From positions 1-64,000 of the forward strand of contig CACITD010000001.1 of assembly GCA_902589475.1 (NCBI GenBank): a DNA stretch of 64,000 bases. Reading direction: 5' to 3'. Positions within the stretch are counted from its first letter, which is position 1; the number at the start of each line of letters is the position of its first letter. The translations under genes and the position numbers were made by a program. This DNA comes from an uncultured Alphaproteobacteria bacterium. Lineage in GTDB: Bacteria > Pseudomonadota > Alphaproteobacteria > Thalassobaculales > Thalassobaculaceae. Below the pieces are notes generated by a model. The model saw only the letters and a list, made by a program, of their open reading frames with translations. It made no database searches and was not told the DNA's origin. This document shows, one piece after another, positions 36,461-45,934 of this stretch.

Positions 36461-37630
36461 TTAAGGAGATTTAGGTAACCTTTTCTCCACTAATCTAGCC
36501 CAATAACTGGCACCAACCGCGATTGTTTCATCATTGAAATCATACTCTGGATGATGTAGACCCGCAGTATCGCCGTTGCCCGTCCAAATGTAGCAACCCG
36601 GCTTCTTCTGCAACATATAGGAAAAGTCTTCAGCGCCCATAGACGGTGCCGGCTTTAAATCGACAGCCTCATTAGAACCTGCTATCTCTTTCGCTACTTC
36701 AGCACAAAACTCTGAAGCTTGTTCGGAGTTTACAGTGGCGGGGTAGCCCTTGTGATAGACGAGCTCCGCTTTTGCTCCAAATGTTGATGCAACTCCATCC
36801 ACGATGCGCCCAAGCCTCTCTGGAAGCGTTTCTTGTATTTGAGGGTCTAGAACTCGGCAAGTCCCTCTCAGTATAATTTCGTCAGGAATAATATTAAATG
36901 CTTCACCCGCATGGAATTGTGTAACACTTACCACAAGGGATTTTTGAGGGTCCATATTTCTGCTTGTAATAGTCTGCAGGGCCAACACTATATGAGACCC
37001 AACGACTACCGGGTCTACTCCCTGATGCGGCATAGCCGCATGCGATCCCCGTCCTTTAACAAAAACCTCAAAATTATCCCTAGCGGCCATAATAGGCCCA
37101 GAACAAACTGCAAATTCTCCGACTTTGATACCCGGGATATTGTGCATTCCATAGACTTCATCCACTGGGAACAACTCAAACAGGCCGTCTGCAATCATCT
37201 TTTCACCGCCACCTTTACCTTCCTCGGCAGGTTGAAATATGAACTGAACCGTACCATCGAAATTTTTAGTTTCCGCAAGATATTTTGCTGCACCCAAAAG
37301 CATTGTTGTATGACCATCGTGGCCACAAGCATGCATCACGCCCGGTTTTTTTGACGCATGCTCGAATTCGGAACGCTCCAGGATCGGCAAAGCATCCATG
37401 TCTGCTCTTAAACCAATTTTAGGCCCATTTCCCGAACCAACTGTTAGCGTAGCAACCACACCGGTACCAGCTAATCCTTTATTAACTTCAAGTCCCATTT
37501 GATTAAGCTTTTCAGCGATAAATTCAGCCGTCTGGTGTTCCTCGAAACCTAATTCAGGAAACTTGTGTAATTGATGTCGCCATTCAATTAATTCTGCTTC
37601 GAATTCTGCTATCCTGTTTACAATTGGCAT
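36461..37630 (-). CDS. M20 family metallopeptidase/amidohydrolase (hippurate hydrolase-like)
   Basis: The 389-residue enzyme has HKFPELGFEEHQTAE near 22-35, GLRADMDALPI near 75, the metal ligand HACGHDGHTTM near 100-110, QPAEEGKGGGEKMI near 135 and MGAEDFSYM near 330. These are the hallmarks of the aminoacylase/carboxypeptidase Ss1 branch, which cleaves N-acyl amino acids or hippurate. It is 25 bases after the cupin gene and in the same direction as hyuA/hyuB, so it probably works on an N-carbamoyl or N-acyl product of ring opening. Confidence 0.9.
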   Translation of the reverse strand: MPIVNRIAEFEAELIEWRHQLHKFPELGFEEHQTAEFIAEKLNQMGLEVNKGLAGTGVVATLTVGSGNGPKIGLRADMDALPILERSEFEHASKKPGVMHACGHDGHTTMLLGAAKYLAETKNFDGTVQFIFQPAEEGKGGGEKMIADGLFELFPVDEVYGMHNIPGIKVGEFAVCSGPIMAARDNFEVFVKGRGSHAAMPHQGVDPVVVGSHIVLALQTITSRNMDPQKSLVVSVTQFHAGEAFNIIPDEIILRGTCRVLDPQIQETLPERLGRIVDGVASTFGAKAELVYHKGYPATVNSEQASEFCAEVAKEIAGSNEAVDLKPAPSMGAEDFSYMLQKKPGCYIWTGNGDTAGLHHPEYDFNDETIAVGASYWARLVEKRLPKSP

Positions 37631-37655
37631 CGCTGAAGTGGCTCCAACTTTCTAA

Positions 37656-38240
37656 TCAGCTGTTTTCCTTCTGAAGTTCTTCCCAACGTTTGTTTGACAG
37701 CTCGAAAAGTCCAACATTTTTTTCTACATCGTAAGGAGCTTCCTTATACGTTTCGGGATCCCATTCGCTTCGAGGCGCTCCAAAAAAATCCCCGCCGTAA
37801 ACGTGTAACGCACTAGTCAATTTTGAGAGTGGGTTGTAGACACCGTGGATCGCCGTCTCGTCTAAAAAGCTACAGTCTTTAGCTTCCATTACTTTTAGCC
37901 CCAATTTTGTTAGACCATCATCAGGAGACCTTCTGTAAAATGTGTTCTCTTCCCTTCCATCGTAAATGCCTATCACAGCCCACATATTATGGTCGTGCGG
38001 CATTAAAGACATCTCCGGCCCCCATATCAAATTCAAAACCGTTAGATCTTCCGATCTATGCAGGGTATTTACGCCAGCTTGCTCTGGTTCTCCAATTGCT
38101 TTCATAAGACTAATGGGATCTGCCACTTCGCGAGCGACAATTTCTCTCACCGCACGTTGTGGGTCTGTTTCCTTCATCGCCTTTCGGCAATCCAAGCAAA
38201 ATTGCTCTAGTTCAAACAAATTCTCACTCCTTAGTGTCAT
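37656..38240 (-). CDS. Cupin protein, cysteine dioxygenase-like
   Basis: From the ATG at 38240 the product is 194 residues; a GTG at 38264 is also in frame. The double-stranded beta helix contains MPHDHNMWAVIGIYDGREENTFY (two metal-binding His) near 80-100 and a third His in DETAIHGVYNP near 133. It resembles COG5553/cysteine dioxygenase-like thiol dioxygenases, iron enzymes that oxidise thiol groups. Whether the substrate is cysteine, 3-mercaptopropionate or something else is not clear. It lies between hyuB and the M20 gene. Confidence 0.8.
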   Translation of the reverse strand: MTLRSENLFELEQFCLDCRKAMKETDPQRAVREIVAREVADPISLMKAIGEPEQAGVNTLHRSEDLTVLNLIWGPEMSLMPHDHNMWAVIGIYDGREENTFYRRSPDDGLTKLGLKVMEAKDCSFLDETAIHGVYNPLSKLTSALHVYGGDFFGAPRSEWDPETYKEAPYDVEKNVGLFELSNKRWEELQKENS

Positions 38241-38298
38241 TTTAAAATGTTTTTGGAAGACCACATTAGACTAAAACTTAAACACCACATGATACAAT

Positions 38299-40026
38299 CT
38301 ATTTATCTACTAAATACCGGATATTTTTTACGCCGTAATGCGTATCTGCCGCTTCTTCACTTATATACCCATCTAATACATCTTCTTTGATCGCATCTAT
38401 ATCGCGCTTGGACGGATCCCCAAACCCACCTGAACCCGGGACTCTGAGATGAATTTTACCGCCGTTTGGAACGTCAAAGCCACCTTTTCCAGCAGCGATG
38501 CCTTTGTCACCGTTGGGAGCCTCTGTCCAAATTTTTGCGGCAAGTCCGGGCTTCCCACCCGAAAGTCCAAAAGGCGCCGATTTAGTTCGTTCTAAGCAAG
38601 CTGATGCTCGTGCTTTATGATCTAAAACAGTCCAAGTTCGACTTGCTCCCAAACCACCTCTAAAGCGACCAGCTCCCCCACTATCAGTCACGAGAACGTA
38701 CTCATCAACCCTTACGGGAAAACTCATTTCGAGTATCTCGATTGGCGTATTCATTGTGTTAGATATACCACTGGCAATTGCATTGATGCCATCCTTGTTG
38801 GGACGTGCTCCAAACCCTCCCTTAATGGTTTCATAACTAACGTATCGCTGTTTATTTCTCGGGTCTTCACCTCCAAACGTAACAACTGCCGAAGTACCTT
38901 GACTGCATGCCATTGTGTTGTTGGGCCAAAACTCTGCGACTGCCCCAAAGGTCATATCACAAACGCGGTGAGAAATTTCATGGTTAGCGTAGACAACAGG
39001 CGATGGAAACTCAGCATTCAAGACGCACCCTTTTGGCGCACTAACGGTTATTGTCCTCCAACAACCAGAGTTAGGGGGGATCAGTCCATCCGGATCTATT
39101 ATTGTTTTAAGAGCACAGAAAACACCCGAGGCGGTAACAGAAAGAGGTGCATTCATAGGACCGGATACAGCATCGTCGGTGCCAGCAAAATCCACCGATA
39201 TATGCTCTCCGGTCTTTTCAACTGTCATTTTAATTTCAAATGTTTGGTCTTCTGCGTCCCCTTCTTCAATAACCCCATCTCCATCGCAAAAATCTTCAAA
39301 TGTTGATTTTCCATCGGGAAGCCGTGCCAAAAGCGTACGCATCATTTTTTCTGAATAGTCCAGGACTTCGGCCATAGTTGCAACTAAGACGTCGACACCG
39401 TATTTATCCGCCAACGCCCCAAGACGTTCTGTTGCTCTCCGATTAGCAGCAATCTGAGCACCTAGGTCTCCCCTTCTTTCATCTGGTGTTCTCACATTGG
39501 CAAAAATAATGGCGTCTACATCTTTATTGAGAAATCCTTTAGAGTAGAGTTTAACTGGTGGCAGCCTGAGCCCTTCACCATATATCTCAGTAACAGCGCC
39601 ATAACTGCCGGGAGAGGCACTACCCACGTCCGGCCAGTGTGCTCTGATGCAAGCAAACCCAATCAGTTTATCATTATAAAATGCAGGTGAAACCACATTC
39701 ACATCTGGCAAGTGGCTTCCGCCAAAATATGGGTCATTATGGATAAAAACATCACCTTCTTCAAAAGTTTCGAAGGCAGAAACCACAGCCTTTACCGCGT
39801 CGGGCATAGAGCCTAAATGGATAGGTAAATCGGGCCCTTGAGCAACCATCTGCCCAGATATATCAAAAATACCGCACGAATAATCACCCGCAACTTTCAA
39901 TATCGGAGAATAGGCAGTTTTAGCTAACACTACCTTCATCTCCTCTGCTGCAGCGTACAGACTATTTTTAATGACAACAAAAGTGGCAGGGTCTGAAAAA
40001 GCTTGATCTTCTCTCTTATTAACCAT
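38299..40026 (-). CDS. hyuB: Hydantoinase B/oxoprolinase subunit B family
   Basis: The 575-residue protein matches HyuB: DPATFVVIKNSLYAAAEEM at the N-terminus, GDYSCGIFD, HNDPYFGGSHLPDVNV near 96-112, YANHEISHRVCD near 348 and the Gly-rich C-terminal SGGAGRFRGGLG and PGSGGFGDPSKRD. With HyuA it forms the ATP-dependent hydrolase that opens hydantoin, 5-oxoproline or acetone/acetophenone-type substrates. Its ATG follows directly on the hyuA stop codon, so translation is coupled. Confidence 0.94.
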   Translation of the reverse strand: MVNKREDQAFSDPATFVVIKNSLYAAAEEMKVVLAKTAYSPILKVAGDYSCGIFDISGQMVAQGPDLPIHLGSMPDAVKAVVSAFETFEEGDVFIHNDPYFGGSHLPDVNVVSPAFYNDKLIGFACIRAHWPDVGSASPGSYGAVTEIYGEGLRLPPVKLYSKGFLNKDVDAIIFANVRTPDERRGDLGAQIAANRRATERLGALADKYGVDVLVATMAEVLDYSEKMMRTLLARLPDGKSTFEDFCDGDGVIEEGDAEDQTFEIKMTVEKTGEHISVDFAGTDDAVSGPMNAPLSVTASGVFCALKTIIDPDGLIPPNSGCWRTITVSAPKGCVLNAEFPSPVVYANHEISHRVCDMTFGAVAEFWPNNTMACSQGTSAVVTFGGEDPRNKQRYVSYETIKGGFGARPNKDGINAIASGISNTMNTPIEILEMSFPVRVDEYVLVTDSGGAGRFRGGLGASRTWTVLDHKARASACLERTKSAPFGLSGGKPGLAAKIWTEAPNGDKGIAAGKGGFDVPNGGKIHLRVPGSGGFGDPSKRDIDAIKEDVLDGYISEEAADTHYGVKNIRYLVDK

Positions 40027-42114
40027 TTAGTTGAACCTCGCAAAGGAAAGTATAATAAAACCATTGGGGTCCATTAGAGCAGTCCAATCCGGCGGAATTA
40101 CAAGGGTTGATTCTAATGATTCAATTATAGCAGGGCCCTCTATGGTTGTTCCAAGTTGAATGTTTGCTCTATCAAAGACCACCGTTTTAATTTTGCCAGT
40201 TTTTTCAAACCATACTTCTCTGAGCCGTTTTTTGGTCACATCTGCCAAATCTATTTTTGCGGTTTGCTGTATCTTTAATTCAGGGAGTTTTGCCTTTGCA
40301 GAAAGACGCAATGTAACTATTTGTATCCGCTCCTCTTTATTGGCATGCCCATAAGTGGTCGCATGTTTTTCATGGAACAACTCTGGGAGTGCAGAAAAGT
40401 TTTGAGACGTGATTGGATTAGATACGTCAACGTTCAATTCATATGCCTGTCTAACATATCGAACATCCATGCTTCGTCTTAAAATCCAGTTTTCCTCAGG
40501 AACATTAGTTTTGGAAAGCATCTCTCTCGCGCTTTTTTCTAATTCAATATAGCTTGCTTCAAGAGTATTGGACTCTGTCTCATCTAATATTGAAAAAAAA
40601 GTTTTTCCATAATCGCGACTTATATCTGAGCCGATTAATCCGAGAGCCGAGAATGCCCCAGGGATTGGAGGAACTATAACCTCTTTGATTTGTAATTCCT
40701 CTGCCAGGGCTGCCGCGTGCAGAGGTCCCGCACCCCCGAAACAAATTAGCGCGAATTCTCGTGCGTCATGTCCTCGCTCAACAGAAACTATTCTGAGTGC
40801 TTCACTCATTGAATTGTTTACTATCTGTATTATCGACGAAGCTGCTTGTTCGATTGAAACATTTAAGGGATCGGCGATCTTTTCCTTAATTGCCTGCTCC
40901 GCTTTTGAAAAATCAATTAAGAGATCTCCGCCCAAAAGAGTAGTTGAATCAAGCCTGCCCAGAATAAGATTAGCATCTGTAACTGTTGGCTCTGAACCAC
41001 CCCTATCGTAGCAAACTGGTCCGGGTACTGCCCCAGCACTTTTTGGACCTACCCTGAGTGATCCAGCCGGGTCCACCCAGGCAATGCTTCCACCACCCGC
41101 GCTCACTTCAGCTAAATCTATAACCGGCACTCTTATGGGGTGCCCGGTTCCATGTAACCATCGACTGCCACTTCCCTCGCCCCCAACCTCATATTCGGGC
41201 GTTGTTTCAATAATCCCATCTTGTATTAGGCTAGCCTTAGCTGTTGTCCCCCCCATATCGAATGATAATAGTTTTGACCTATCCATTTGTTTACCCGCAA
41301 GAGCAGCAGCTATAACCCCCGCAGCAGGACCTGACTCGGCGGCCATTGCCGGCATCTTTAAACTTTCCTCAATTTCAAATAATCCACCTCCAGATCCCAT
41401 AATGTATGGTGCTGGAAGTCCTTTACTGGTTATAGCGCCTTTTAAACGTTGCAGATACGATGAAAGAATTGGTCCAACATAAGCGCAAATCGCAGTGGTA
41501 CTGGTGCGCTCAAACTCTCTAATTTCTGGCAACACTTCAGAGGATAAAAAGATTGGAATATCGGGTAATGCCGCCCGTAAACGTCGACCTAATAATGCCT
41601 CGTGCTCGTCATTTAGAAAGGAGAAGAGAAGCGAAACAGCAATCGCTTCAACTTTAGATGCCTTGAGTTTAACAACCAGTTCAGCAATTTCATCTTCAGC
41701 TAACGGAATAACAACCTCTCCATCAGCTCCAATTCTCTCAGTAACCTCCAAGCGGTTACGCCGCTGCACCAATGTAGAAGGCGGGTCTTGAAATAGATCA
41801 TACAAATCTGCCCTGGCAGATCTTCTTAGTTCCAAAATGTCGCGAAATCCTCTAGAAGCAATCAAACCAACCTTCGCTCCTTTTTCTTCTAGAATAGCGT
41901 TTGTAACAACGGTTGTTGCATGTGCTAACAAATTTACTCTATCTACTTGTATATCGAATTTACTAAGCGCTTGTTCCAAAGCTATTAGTACCGCCTGTCC
42001 AAAATTACCTGGCGTTGATGAAACCTTTGTGACCCCAATGGTACCATCTTTTTCATTTACAACTGCAACATCAGTGAACGTACCTCCAATATCAACGCCA
42101 ATTCGCCAGCTCAT
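40027..42114 (-). CDS. hyuA: Hydantoinase A/oxoprolinase subunit A family
   Basis: The 695-residue protein has the ATPase-like GVDIGGTFTDVAVV at residues 6-19, HATTVVTNAILEEKGAKVGLI near 65-85, LSSEVLPEIREFERTSTT near 190, MGSGGGLF near 240, FDMGGTTAKASLI near 290 and ICFGGAGPLHAAALA near 465. All are standard for HyuA. It has an AGGAG ribosome site. It partners HyuB; the substrate ring is not predictable. Downstream M20, cupin and LLM genes suggest nitrogen or sulfur heterocycle use. Confidence 0.95.
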   Translation of the reverse strand: MSWRIGVDIGGTFTDVAVVNEKDGTIGVTKVSSTPGNFGQAVLIALEQALSKFDIQVDRVNLLAHATTVVTNAILEEKGAKVGLIASRGFRDILELRRSARADLYDLFQDPPSTLVQRRNRLEVTERIGADGEVVIPLAEDEIAELVVKLKASKVEAIAVSLLFSFLNDEHEALLGRRLRAALPDIPIFLSSEVLPEIREFERTSTTAICAYVGPILSSYLQRLKGAITSKGLPAPYIMGSGGGLFEIEESLKMPAMAAESGPAAGVIAAALAGKQMDRSKLLSFDMGGTTAKASLIQDGIIETTPEYEVGGEGSGSRWLHGTGHPIRVPVIDLAEVSAGGGSIAWVDPAGSLRVGPKSAGAVPGPVCYDRGGSEPTVTDANLILGRLDSTTLLGGDLLIDFSKAEQAIKEKIADPLNVSIEQAASSIIQIVNNSMSEALRIVSVERGHDAREFALICFGGAGPLHAAALAEELQIKEVIVPPIPGAFSALGLIGSDISRDYGKTFFSILDETESNTLEASYIELEKSAREMLSKTNVPEENWILRRSMDVRYVRQAYELNVDVSNPITSQNFSALPELFHEKHATTYGHANKEERIQIVTLRLSAKAKLPELKIQQTAKIDLADVTKKRLREVWFEKTGKIKTVVFDRANIQLGTTIEGPAIIESLESTLVIPPDWTALMDPNGFIILSFARFN

Positions 42115-42169
42115 TTTGACTCCTAAAAAATATGTTCGCTTGATAATTTAATATGTTATATACGAAAAT

Positions 42170-42562
42170 TTAGTCTGTGCTTTCCGACGAGAGAAGGCCC
42201 TTTTCTGTCAGAAATTCTTCCGCCACCTTGATCGCGTCTAGCGTAGCCGGGATCCCGCAATATGGCACCGTGTGCAGTAAAGTTTCCCTGATTTCCTCAA
42301 CAGTACAACCATTATTGATTGCACTTTGTAAATGAAGAGATAGTTCGTGAGGTCTATTTAAAGCCGTTAACATGGCCAGACAGAGCATACTTCTGAATTT
42401 CCTCTCAAGCCCCGGACGACTCCATACCATGCCGAAAGCTGCTGTTTCTGAAAATTCCCTTAAAGGCCCGTTAAAAGAATTTGTGCCTTTGTCACGTGCT
42501 TCAAGATAATCCGCACCCAAAACGTCCGCCAAAATCTTTCGGCCGTTCTCTCTCGTAGACAT
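42170..42562 (-). CDS. Carboxymuconolactone decarboxylase family protein
   Basis: The 130-residue all-helical protein has the family core: AFGMVWSRPGLERKFRSMLCLAMLTALNRPHELSLHLQ and NGCTVEEIRETLLHTVPYCGIPA. It aligns with the PcaC branch, without the CxxC of AhpD. Members decarboxylate 4-carboxymuconolactone or act as helper enzymes. It starts the hyuA-to-LLM run, 55 bases upstream of hyuA. A GGGAG ribosome site is present. Confidence 0.87.
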   Translation of the reverse strand: MSTRENGRKILADVLGADYLEARDKGTNSFNGPLREFSETAAFGMVWSRPGLERKFRSMLCLAMLTALNRPHELSLHLQSAINNGCTVEEIRETLLHTVPYCGIPATLDAIKVAEEFLTEKGLLSSESTD

Positions 42563-42797
42563 CTATACCAACTCCCAGTTAGATAACAAAGATCTCTAGT
42601 CTGCCTGTTTAATTTAAAAAGGTCGACACCGACATTCCCATTTTCTGATGTAGATCAACATCATCAGACATCTGAACAATAGGATTTAATACACAGAGAC
42701 AATAGTTTACGTTGCCGAAAGTACTCTGGGTGATAGCTTTCTCTCGCCTAGAACTTCAACCAACAATTCTAGAAATCTTGAAAAATGGTACTATGCC

Positions 42798-43754
42798 ATG
42801 GAAAAACAGAAAGACACATCAACTGATAATATCAATGGCATCTATTGCATTTTAATAGGGATGTTAGTTGTAACGCTGCAAGATTGCACGGTTAAATGGC
42901 TCAGTCCAGACTACGCTCTGCATCAAATAATGCTTATTAGAAGCGTTATAGCATTACTCATAATCTTTTTTATCATCGAATGGGAAGGTGGGTTAAGACT
43001 TCTTAAAACTAGGTATCTAAGCTGGCACTTGTTTAGAGCAGGTTTATTGATTGTAGCAAATTTATCTCTATTCATGGCGGTTGCAGCCATGCCATATGCA
43101 GAAGCAATAGCCATCTTTTTTGTGGCCCCTTTATTTATCACCCTTCTATCCATACCTATTTTAGGAGAACAGGTGGGGCTTCGTCGTTGGGCCGCCATCA
43201 TTATTGGTCTCGGTGGAGTAGTGTTAATGATACAACCCGGCCGGGCAGTTTTCGACTGGTCAAGTCTCTTACCACTGGCTGCCGCCCTTTCGTATGCCTC
43301 AATGCAAACGATTACTCGAAAGATCGGTAAGACCGATAAAGCTTCGACCATGGGTTTTTACATGCAGGCAACGATGATAGTTACGAGCATAGTAATCGGC
43401 ATCTTGATCGGTGATGGCAGGTTTTCCGGCGCGGGTCACTCCAGTCTTGAATTTCTTCTAAGGGCCTGGGTGATTCCTAAAACAGAACACCTCTGGATCC
43501 TTTTATCGTGCGGCCTACTGAGTGGTATTGGAAGCTACCTTTTAAGCCAATCCTATCGCCTTGGACAAGCAACCTTGATTGCCCCGTTTGAGTACACTGC
43601 TCTTCCGCTTTCAGTCGTTTTGGGTTTCATTATATGGGATGAAATCCCAACTTTTCACGGCGCTATCGGAATGTTACTTATTATTGGAGCCGGCCTATAT
43701 ACGCTTTATCGGGAACGATCAGTTAGCCAAGCAAATACAGTAGGCGATGCCTAA
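42798..43754 (+). CDS. EamA/DMT superfamily exporter
   Basis: The 318-residue protein has ten predicted membrane segments in two EamA halves. Repeated motifs include RAGLLIVANLSLFMAVAAMPYAEA, FVAPLFITLL-IPILGE and PFEYTALPLSVVLGFIIWDE. Members usually export amino acids or metabolites in the inner membrane. It is divergent from the decarboxylase-like gene and convergent with the RidA gene after 19 bases. Confidence 0.88.
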   Translation: MEKQKDTSTDNINGIYCILIGMLVVTLQDCTVKWLSPDYALHQIMLIRSVIALLIIFFIIEWEGGLRLLKTRYLSWHLFRAGLLIVANLSLFMAVAAMPYAEAIAIFFVAPLFITLLSIPILGEQVGLRRWAAIIIGLGGVVLMIQPGRAVFDWSSLLPLAAALSYASMQTITRKIGKTDKASTMGFYMQATMIVTSIVIGILIGDGRFSGAGHSSLEFLLRAWVIPKTEHLWILLSCGLLSGIGSYLLSQSYRLGQATLIAPFEYTALPLSVVLGFIIWDEIPTFHGAIGMLLIIGAGLYTLYRERSVSQANTVGDA

Positions 43755-43773
43755 ACCCAACATTCGAAAAACG

Positions 43774-44238
43774 TCATTCAGCCAGGATCTTTATGGTAAT
43801 TTCAACTTCTACAGGAATATTAAAGGGTAACGAACTCATTCCCACTGCCGAACGAGCACCTCGGCCCTTCTCTCCAAAAATATCAATAAATAAGTTAGAA
43901 AATCCATCTATTACCCGAGGATGTTCCGTGAAACCTGGGGCCGCGTTTACCATGCCGAATGTCCTGACGACTTGCTCAACCCTATCTAGTGACCCAATAG
44001 CATCCCGAAGCGCAACAAGAGTATAGAGGCCAACATTTCGAGCCGCTAAGATGGCTTCATCTATAGACAAGTCCGTTGGGACCTGTCCAGTTAATGGCTT
44101 ACCATCATTGTCACGCGGGCCTTGACCGGATAAGTGAGCATAACCATCCAAAATTACCGCTTTTGCGTAAGCACCAGCCGGGGGTGAAGACTTCGGCAGG
44201 ATAATTTTTAATTCTTCTAAACGTTTTTCTATATTCAT
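43774..44238 (-). CDS. RidA/YjgF family protein (long form, second copy)
   Basis: The 154-residue protein shows SGQGPRDNDGKPLTGQVPTDLS, RNVGLYTLVALRDAIGSLDRVEQVVRTFGMVN and GARSAVGMSSLPFNIPVEVE, where the Arg is the conserved substrate-binding residue. It resembles the long-form RidA at 1348 in length and layout. A CGGAAG ribosome site precedes the ATG. It is 14 bases downstream of the DUF2000 gene in the same direction. Nearby RutA-like LLM enzyme suggests a role similar to RutC, by analogy only. Confidence 0.9.
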   Translation of the reverse strand: MNIEKRLEELKIILPKSSPPAGAYAKAVILDGYAHLSGQGPRDNDGKPLTGQVPTDLSIDEAILAARNVGLYTLVALRDAIGSLDRVEQVVRTFGMVNAAPGFTEHPRVIDGFSNLFIDIFGEKGRGARSAVGMSSLPFNIPVEVEITIKILAE

Positions 44239-44252
44239 AGTATCTTCCGATG

Positions 44253-44684
44253 TTAAGGATGCATTTTCGCACCTTTAAAAATTTTATCGACTAATTTTTT
44301 CTCTTCTCTTAGTCCCAAACCGACAATAGGCAGATCTTCTGACTTTCTCTTTTTTACGGTTGCACGATTAGCATTGTCGTGTCCTGTTTGAAACATATCT
44401 TCTATGTATAAACAAAATTTTACTCCGCGTTCCAGCCCCCTTCGATGGATTGTTTTCATTTTAATATCGTCACAAGTCAACACTATTACAGGTTGAATTA
44501 GTAAGGGTGCATATTTGATCGCTGAAGCATCCTCATATTCATCACCTAGCAAAGCCCCGTGCTGTCCTGTAATGCCGGAAGTTATGAACGCTGTAACATT
44601 CAACTTTTGCCAAACAACTAAATCATCCCGAACAGCAATTGCTATTTTTGTATCAAAATCCATTATTGCGAAGCCATTAAGCAT
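44253..44684 (-). CDS. DUF2000 family protein
   Basis: The 143-residue protein resembles DUF2000 (PTH2-like fold): KIAIAVRDDLVVWQKLNVTAF-TSGI, DASAIKYAPLLIQPVIVL near 55-70 and LPIVGLGLREEKKLVDKIFKG at the end. The start could also be the ATG at 44663, which would remove seven residues. The family has no known function. It is cotranscribed with the RidA gene downstream and is divergent from the RutA-like gene. Confidence 0.8.
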   Translation of the reverse strand: MLNGFAIMDFDTKIAIAVRDDLVVWQKLNVTAFITSGITGQHGALLGDEYEDASAIKYAPLLIQPVIVLTCDDIKMKTIHRRGLERGVKFCLYIEDMFQTGHDNANRATVKKRKSEDLPIVGLGLREEKKLVDKIFKGAKMHP

Positions 44685-44815
44685 TGACTCATTTAATTAC
44701 CGACTGGAAGAATATTAAAAAGACAAAAACGATTAATTTCAAATTAAATTTCATCAGGCGTTACTAGACTTGAAATTTTTTTGAATAAAACATTCATGGC
44801 GCTGAAGGTTTTCTA

Positions 44816-45934
44816 ATGGGTAACCCTCTATTTAACAAAAACCGGATTAAACTTGGAGTAATGGCATTTAATTGTTCTCACGGTTCAACCGTAACTACAG
44901 CCGAAAACAGCTGGCGCATGACATGGGAAGAAAATAAACAGCTCGCGCAAATGATAGACGGCTCAGGGATGGAGGTTTTGCTTCCGGTCGGCAGATGGAA
45001 AGGTTACGGGGGGGAAACCAACTTTAACAACAAAACTTTTGAAAGCTTCACTTGGGCATCGGGTATAGGCGCTGTAACGGAACATTGCACCGTATTCGCG
45101 ACGATACATGCCCCTCTAATACATCCTGTAGCAGCCGCTAAAATGGCTGCTACAGCGGATCATATCAGTAATGGTCGATTTGCAATTAATGTGGTTGCTG
45201 GGTGGTTCAAAAACGAATTTGATATGTTCGATACAAAATGGCGTGATCATAAGAACAGATATAAATATCTTGAAGAGTGGACAGTCCTATTAAAGCGCCT
45301 TTGGCAAGCAGACGAATCATTTGATTTTGAGGGCGACTTTTTTCAAGGCAAATCGCTCTGGAGCCAACCTAAGCCGCTACAAACCCCCTACCCTCCCATA
45401 ATGAATGCTGGATCATCGCCAAACGGGCAACTATTTTCGGCCAAACATGCAAACATGAATTTCGTGATGCTAAAACAAAAGGACCGCGATAGCGACGCCG
45501 CCCAAATTAACCATCTTAAAAACCTTGCATTAGATTTAAATAGATCGTCGCAATGCTGGATCCATGGATATGTTGTATGCAGGGAAACAGAACAGGAAGC
45601 AAAGAGATACCTTAACCATTATGTCATTGAAAAAGGTGACGATGTAGCGGTGAGTAATATGCTTGATATCTTTGGAATTGAATCGCAAACACTCGACGAG
45701 TCTGTTCTCAATAAATTTAAGTTTCATTTCAAAGCGGGGCACGGAGGTTATCCACTTGTTGGCACCCCAGATCAAATTGTTTCAAAAATGCAAGACCTTT
45801 CAGCTATGGGGGTAGATGGCATCCTATTATCCTGGTTAGATTATATCGATGAAGCCCATTACTGGATCGAAAATGTATTACCAAGATTAGAGCAGGCTGG
45901 ATTGCGTGACCCCTTCACGCCTTCTCTTCTATGA
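44816..45934 (+). CDS. LLM class flavin monooxygenase, RutA-like
   Basis: The 372-residue protein resembles the RutA/alkanesulfonate monooxygenase branch: GYGGETNFNNKTFESFTWASGIGAVTE near 65-90 parallels RutA's gfGGkTefWdhnLEsFT region. ISNGRFAINVVAGWFKNEFDMF near 120-140 and GVDGILLSWLDYIDEA near the end also match. RutA opens the uracil ring with FMN and oxygen. No rutB, rutC pair or flavin reductase adjoins, so a different heterocycle or sulfonate is possible. Its stop overlaps the following exporter's ATG by four bases. Confidence 0.85.
   Translation: MGNPLFNKNRIKLGVMAFNCSHGSTVTTAENSWRMTWEENKQLAQMIDGSGMEVLLPVGRWKGYGGETNFNNKTFESFTWASGIGAVTEHCTVFATIHAPLIHPVAAAKMAATADHISNGRFAINVVAGWFKNEFDMFDTKWRDHKNRYKYLEEWTVLLKRLWQADESFDFEGDFFQGKSLWSQPKPLQTPYPPIMNAGSSPNGQLFSAKHANMNFVMLKQKDRDSDAAQINHLKNLALDLNRSSQCWIHGYVVCRETEQEAKRYLNHYVIEKGDDVAVSNMLDIFGIESQTLDESVLNKFKFHFKAGHGGYPLVGTPDQIVSKMQDLSAMGVDGILLSWLDYIDEAHYWIENVLPRLEQAGLRDPFTPSLL

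Noticed and set aside
41084-41482. Long antisense open frames opposite hyuA (also 40685-41011)
   Set aside because: They lie wholly within hyuA, whose family motifs are intact, and their translations are low-complexity Ser/Pro/Ile-rich shadow products.
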